Source: Deltaproteobacteria bacterium
GTDB lineage: Bacteria; Desulfobacterota; Desulfobacteria; Desulfobacterales; Desulfobacteraceae
Length of the DNA stretch: 7,931 bases
NCBI GenBank assembly: GCA_003647385.1
Contig: QMMT01000070.1
Span: forward strand, 1 to 7,931
Direction: 5' to 3'
Made by a program: the position numbers and the translations under genes. The first letter of the stretch is position 1; each line of letters begins with the position of its first letter. The notes beneath the pieces are model-generated. The model had not been told where the DNA came from, did no database searches, and was given only the letters and a program-made list of their open reading frames with translations. Shown here in pieces: positions 6,053-7,931 of this stretch.

Positions 6053-6835
6053 TTACTTTCCTTGAAAATTGGGCTTTCTTTTTTCAAACATAGCAGCTAT
6101 CCCTTCTTTTGCATCTTCCATTTCAAATGTCCGGGCCTGATAAAGGGATTCTATTTCAGCAGCTGTTACAGGATCCCAGTCAAGTCCCCTGTAGATAGAG
6201 TGCTTCATCATTTGAACTGCGGCAGGGGCACTCAGGGCAATTTCATCTGCAAGTGCCATAGCTTTTTCCATTACTTTATTTTTATCAACAGCATAATTTA
6301 CAAGACCCATTAAGGCCGCCTCTTCACCGGTTATCATTCTGCCTGTAAAAAGCAGTTCATTAGCTTTTGCCAGACCCACAAGCCGTGGCAGTATGTAAGA
6401 CACTGCCATTCCTGAGTGTAATCCAAGGCGGGTAAACGTAGCACCCAATGTTGTCCTGCTGTTTGCAACCCGGATATCGCACATGAGAGCAATTCCAAGT
6501 CCTCCGCCAATTGCATGCCCATTGATTGCACCAATAACGGGAATTTTAAGATTGCCGATATCAAGAAAAGGACTGTAGAAATCCATAAGGACTTCGTTTA
6601 ACCGGGGACCGCTATTTTTTTCAAAACCACTCTTAAAATCAGCACCGCCGCAAAATGTTGAACCGCTGCCTGTAATAACGATACATCGCAATTCTCTGTC
6701 AGTCTTGACGTGATCTATTATTTTTTGAAAAGCAAAATTGATTTCATGATTCATGCTGTTTAAGTTATCAGGACGATTGAACGTAATCCGGCCGATCTTA
6801 TTTAGTTTTTCGTAGAGTATGGGTTCATTTTTCAC
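6053..6835 (-). CDS. Enoyl-CoA hydratase/isomerase-family (crotonase-like) protein
   Basis: A 260-residue crotonase-superfamily protein acting on an acyl-CoA thioester. The fold signatures are clear: TFNRPDNLNSMN (18-29), the first oxyanion-hole segment FCGGADFK (61-68), the second in AINGHAIGGGLGIALMCDI (103-121), LGLHSGMAVSYILPRLVG (137-154) and the C-terminal EGIAAMFEKRKPNF (244-257). Aligned by eye to rat mitochondrial enoyl-CoA hydratase, the two catalytic glutamates (E144, E164) correspond to Gly114 and Phe134, so classical hydratase activity is doubtful. Isomerase, lyase or other crotonase chemistry is possible. The start codon is GTG (6833-6835), with AAGGA (6845-6849) 9 bases upstream. 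The gene is flanked by a thioesterase gene and a flavin reductase gene in the same operon. The family call is firm; the reaction is unknown. Confidence 0.9.
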   Translation of the reverse strand: MKNEPILYEKLNKIGRITFNRPDNLNSMNHEINFAFQKIIDHVKTDRELRCIVITGSGSTFCGGADFKSGFEKNSGPRLNEVLMDFYSPFLDIGNLKIPVIGAINGHAIGGGLGIALMCDIRVANSRTTLGATFTRLGLHSGMAVSYILPRLVGLAKANELLFTGRMITGEEAALMGLVNYAVDKNKVMEKAMALADEIALSAPAAVQMMKHSIYRGLDWDPVTAAEIESLYQARTFEMEDAKEGIAAMFEKRKPNFQGK

Positions 6836-6893
6836 AGGGTATTTTCCTTTCTGCCGAAATATTTAACAAAGCCAAAAAAAACCAGGCGATGTT

Positions 6894-7352
6894 TCACGCG
6901 ATAAAATAGGTTGCTGTACCAGTGGCAATCCGGGTTTCTTTTTCGTTATAGAGATCTATTTTGGAAACAACAATCCTGGAACCTGCCCGGATAATCCGGC
7001 TTTTACATTGAAATGTTTTGCCTTTACCCGGCCTCAAATAATCCACACGCATGTCTATGGTGGCAGAGGACGTCATTTTTTTTTCAATGACATTAAGGGG
7101 TTTGCCTTCATGAAATTTTGCACAGGAAATCAGAGCTGAAAGTCCGCCGGTCAAATCAATAACAGAGGCTGTCACCCCGCCATGCAGGATACCTGCGGTA
7201 TAGTTTCCAATTAGATCTTCTGTCATATTAAAGCTTGTGACGGCATCACCGGTTTTATAATCAAGAAGGTCAATATCAATGCCCAGAACCTTGTTAAATG
7301 GCAGCATTTCAAGATAGTATTCTCTTATTTTATCAAGGACGGGTTCAACCAT
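6894..7352 (-). CDS. YigI-like hotdog-fold acyl-CoA thioesterase
   Basis: A 152-residue hotdog thioesterase predicted to hydrolyse an acyl-CoA to free acid and CoA in the cytoplasm. It resembles E. coli YigI along its whole length as I recall that sequence. Shared features are MLPFNKVLGI (16-25), GNYTAGILHGGVTASVIDLTGG (49-70) with the HGG motif and the acidic Asp66, TIDMRVDYLRPGKG (98-111), and RAGSRIVVSKIDLYNE (122-137) before the final strand TATYF. The ATG lies inside the end of the upstream methyltransferase gene, giving an 8-base overlap. AAGGA (7363-7367) lies 10 bases before it, a little far. A crotonase-family gene follows after 58 bases, which supports acyl-CoA metabolism as the shared theme. 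The natural acyl chain is unknown. Confidence 0.87.
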   Translation of the reverse strand: MVEPVLDKIREYYLEMLPFNKVLGIDIDLLDYKTGDAVTSFNMTEDLIGNYTAGILHGGVTASVIDLTGGLSALISCAKFHEGKPLNVIEKKMTSSATIDMRVDYLRPGKGKTFQCKSRIIRAGSRIVVSKIDLYNEKETRIATGTATYFIA

Positions 7353-7929
7353 GTAAATGTGTTCCTTTTTTCCGTTTCAAAACCCCTAGAGTTTTTGTCA
7401 TTTCAAGTTCTTCATAGATCCCTGAGTTAAGGGCTATTTCGTATACCTGCCGCGGGGCCTGTCCTCCTTTTTCAGGATCTTTAAAAATATCATGAATCAC
7501 TAAAAATCCGCCGGGTTTAATATGACAGGACCAGATCAGAAAATCTTCATGGACTGCCTCAGAGGAGTGCCCGCCGTCTATAAACAGCATTGAAACAGGT
7601 GTTTTCCACATTTTTCCAATAGTACGTGAAGCTGCAACAATAGGCACCACTGTATTTTCAAGAGCTGTCCGGCTGATTGTTTCCTGAAAAAAAGGGAATG
7701 TATTCACTCTTGATAATTTCGGGTCAAACAGATCTAAATCAAAATATTCTTCATTTGGCTGCTGTTCTTCAGATCCTTTATGATGATCAATGGAAAAGAG
7801 GATAGACTCTTTTTTTTTGCAGGCTTTTCCGAGAATATAGGCAGATTTTCCGCAATAACTTCCGATTTCAAGGACAGGACCACAACCTGCCGCTTCAAAA
7901 GCAACTCTGTAAAGCCTTTTAGCTTCTTC
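7345..7929 (-). CDS. Class I SAM-dependent methyltransferase, N-terminus cut by the window edge
   Basis: At least 194 residues are visible, with the start codon outside the window. The frame stays open from 7929 down to the TGA at 7345-7347. Numbering from the first visible codon, motif I is VLEIGSYCGKS (19-29), the strand-2 acidic segment is FSIDHHKG (46-52), motif IV is MLFIDGGHSS (114-123) and the following segments are IKPGGFLVIHD (137-147). This is the Methyltransf_24 pattern, often found in enzymes acting on sugars, glycans or small metabolites; the substrate here is unknown. A GTG at 7705-7707 could be mistaken for the start, but the SAM-binding half lies upstream of it in the same frame, so it is internal. 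A run of nine A (7810-7818 read on the - strand, encoding lysines 38-40) does not break the frame. The 3' end overlaps the thioesterase start by 8 bases. Confidence 0.85.
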   Translation of the reverse strand, partial: EEAKRLYRVAFEAAGCGPVLEIGSYCGKSAYILGKACKKKESILFSIDHHKGSEEQQPNEEYFDLDLFDPKLSRVNTFPFFQETISRTALENTVVPIVAASRTIGKMWKTPVSMLFIDGGHSSEAVHEDFLIWSCHIKPGGFLVIHDIFKDPEKGGQAPRQVYEIALNSGIYEELEMTKTLGVLKRKKGTHLHG

Positions 7930-7931
7930 AT

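Noticed and set aside
6836..6893. Internal terminator or promoter between the thioesterase and crotonase-like genes
   Set aside because: There is a run of eight T on the - strand, but no supporting stem before it and no convincing -35/-10 pair; it is treated as a plain spacer with a ribosome binding site.
7734..7931. A 65-codon open frame on the - strand running in from the right edge
   Set aside because: It reads the methyltransferase N-terminal half in the wrong frame; the neighbouring frame gives motif I (LEIGSYCGKS) and joins continuously to the rest of the enzyme.

Overview
This window looks like ordinary chromosome from a moderately AT-rich Gram-negative anaerobe. A sulfate-reducing deltaproteobacterium of the Desulfobacterales type is my best guess. 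The guess rests on base composition, the gene style (FolC, a ChaN-type outer-membrane lipoprotein, stand-alone flavin reductase, enoyl-CoA hydratase/isomerase and hotdog thioesterase genes) and a lipoprotein signal. No gene in the window proves the lineage.

Left part, + strand (1-3430). A strong rho-independent terminator (12-56) closes a gene lying outside the window. It is followed within 10 bases by folC, the folate-pathway Mur-ligase-like enzyme. A tRNA-Arg(CCG) gene sits 27 bases after folC. A GT4 glycosyltransferase gene begins only 9 bases after the tRNA CCA end, and a class I SAM methyltransferase gene overlaps the glycosyltransferase by 14 bases. The glycosyltransferase and methyltransferase are probably translated together and may act on one glycan or glycolipid that cannot be named from sequence.

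Middle (3431-4563, + strand). A 110-base spacer carries an elaborate repeat: a 14-bp perfect inverted repeat interlocked with a 14-base direct repeat of period 18. A candidate -10 box and a clear ribosome binding site follow. The spacer leads into a lipoprotein of the ChaN (DUF399) haem-binding family, which appears to be transcribed on its own.

Right part, - strand, transcribed from right to left (7931 down to 4588). The order is: a class I methyltransferase cut by the window edge, a YigI-like hotdog thioesterase, an enoyl-CoA hydratase/isomerase-family protein lacking both classical catalytic glutamates, a flavin reductase, an isochorismatase-family cysteine hydrolase, and a small STAS/SpoIIAA-like protein. 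Spacing is tight (overlaps of 8 and 19 bases, gaps of 58, 17 and 33 bases) and most genes have a good Shine-Dalgarno sequence, so this is probably one operon. Its chemistry points to acyl-CoA handling plus redox and hydrolase side activities, but no known pathway is completed here. It converges on the chaN-like gene at 4564-4587 with no clear terminator between them.

I saw no CRISPR array, insertion sequence, phage gene or defence system. The most interesting points are the tRNA-to-glycosyltransferase junction, the repeat upstream of the chaN-like gene, and the altered active site of the hydratase-family protein.
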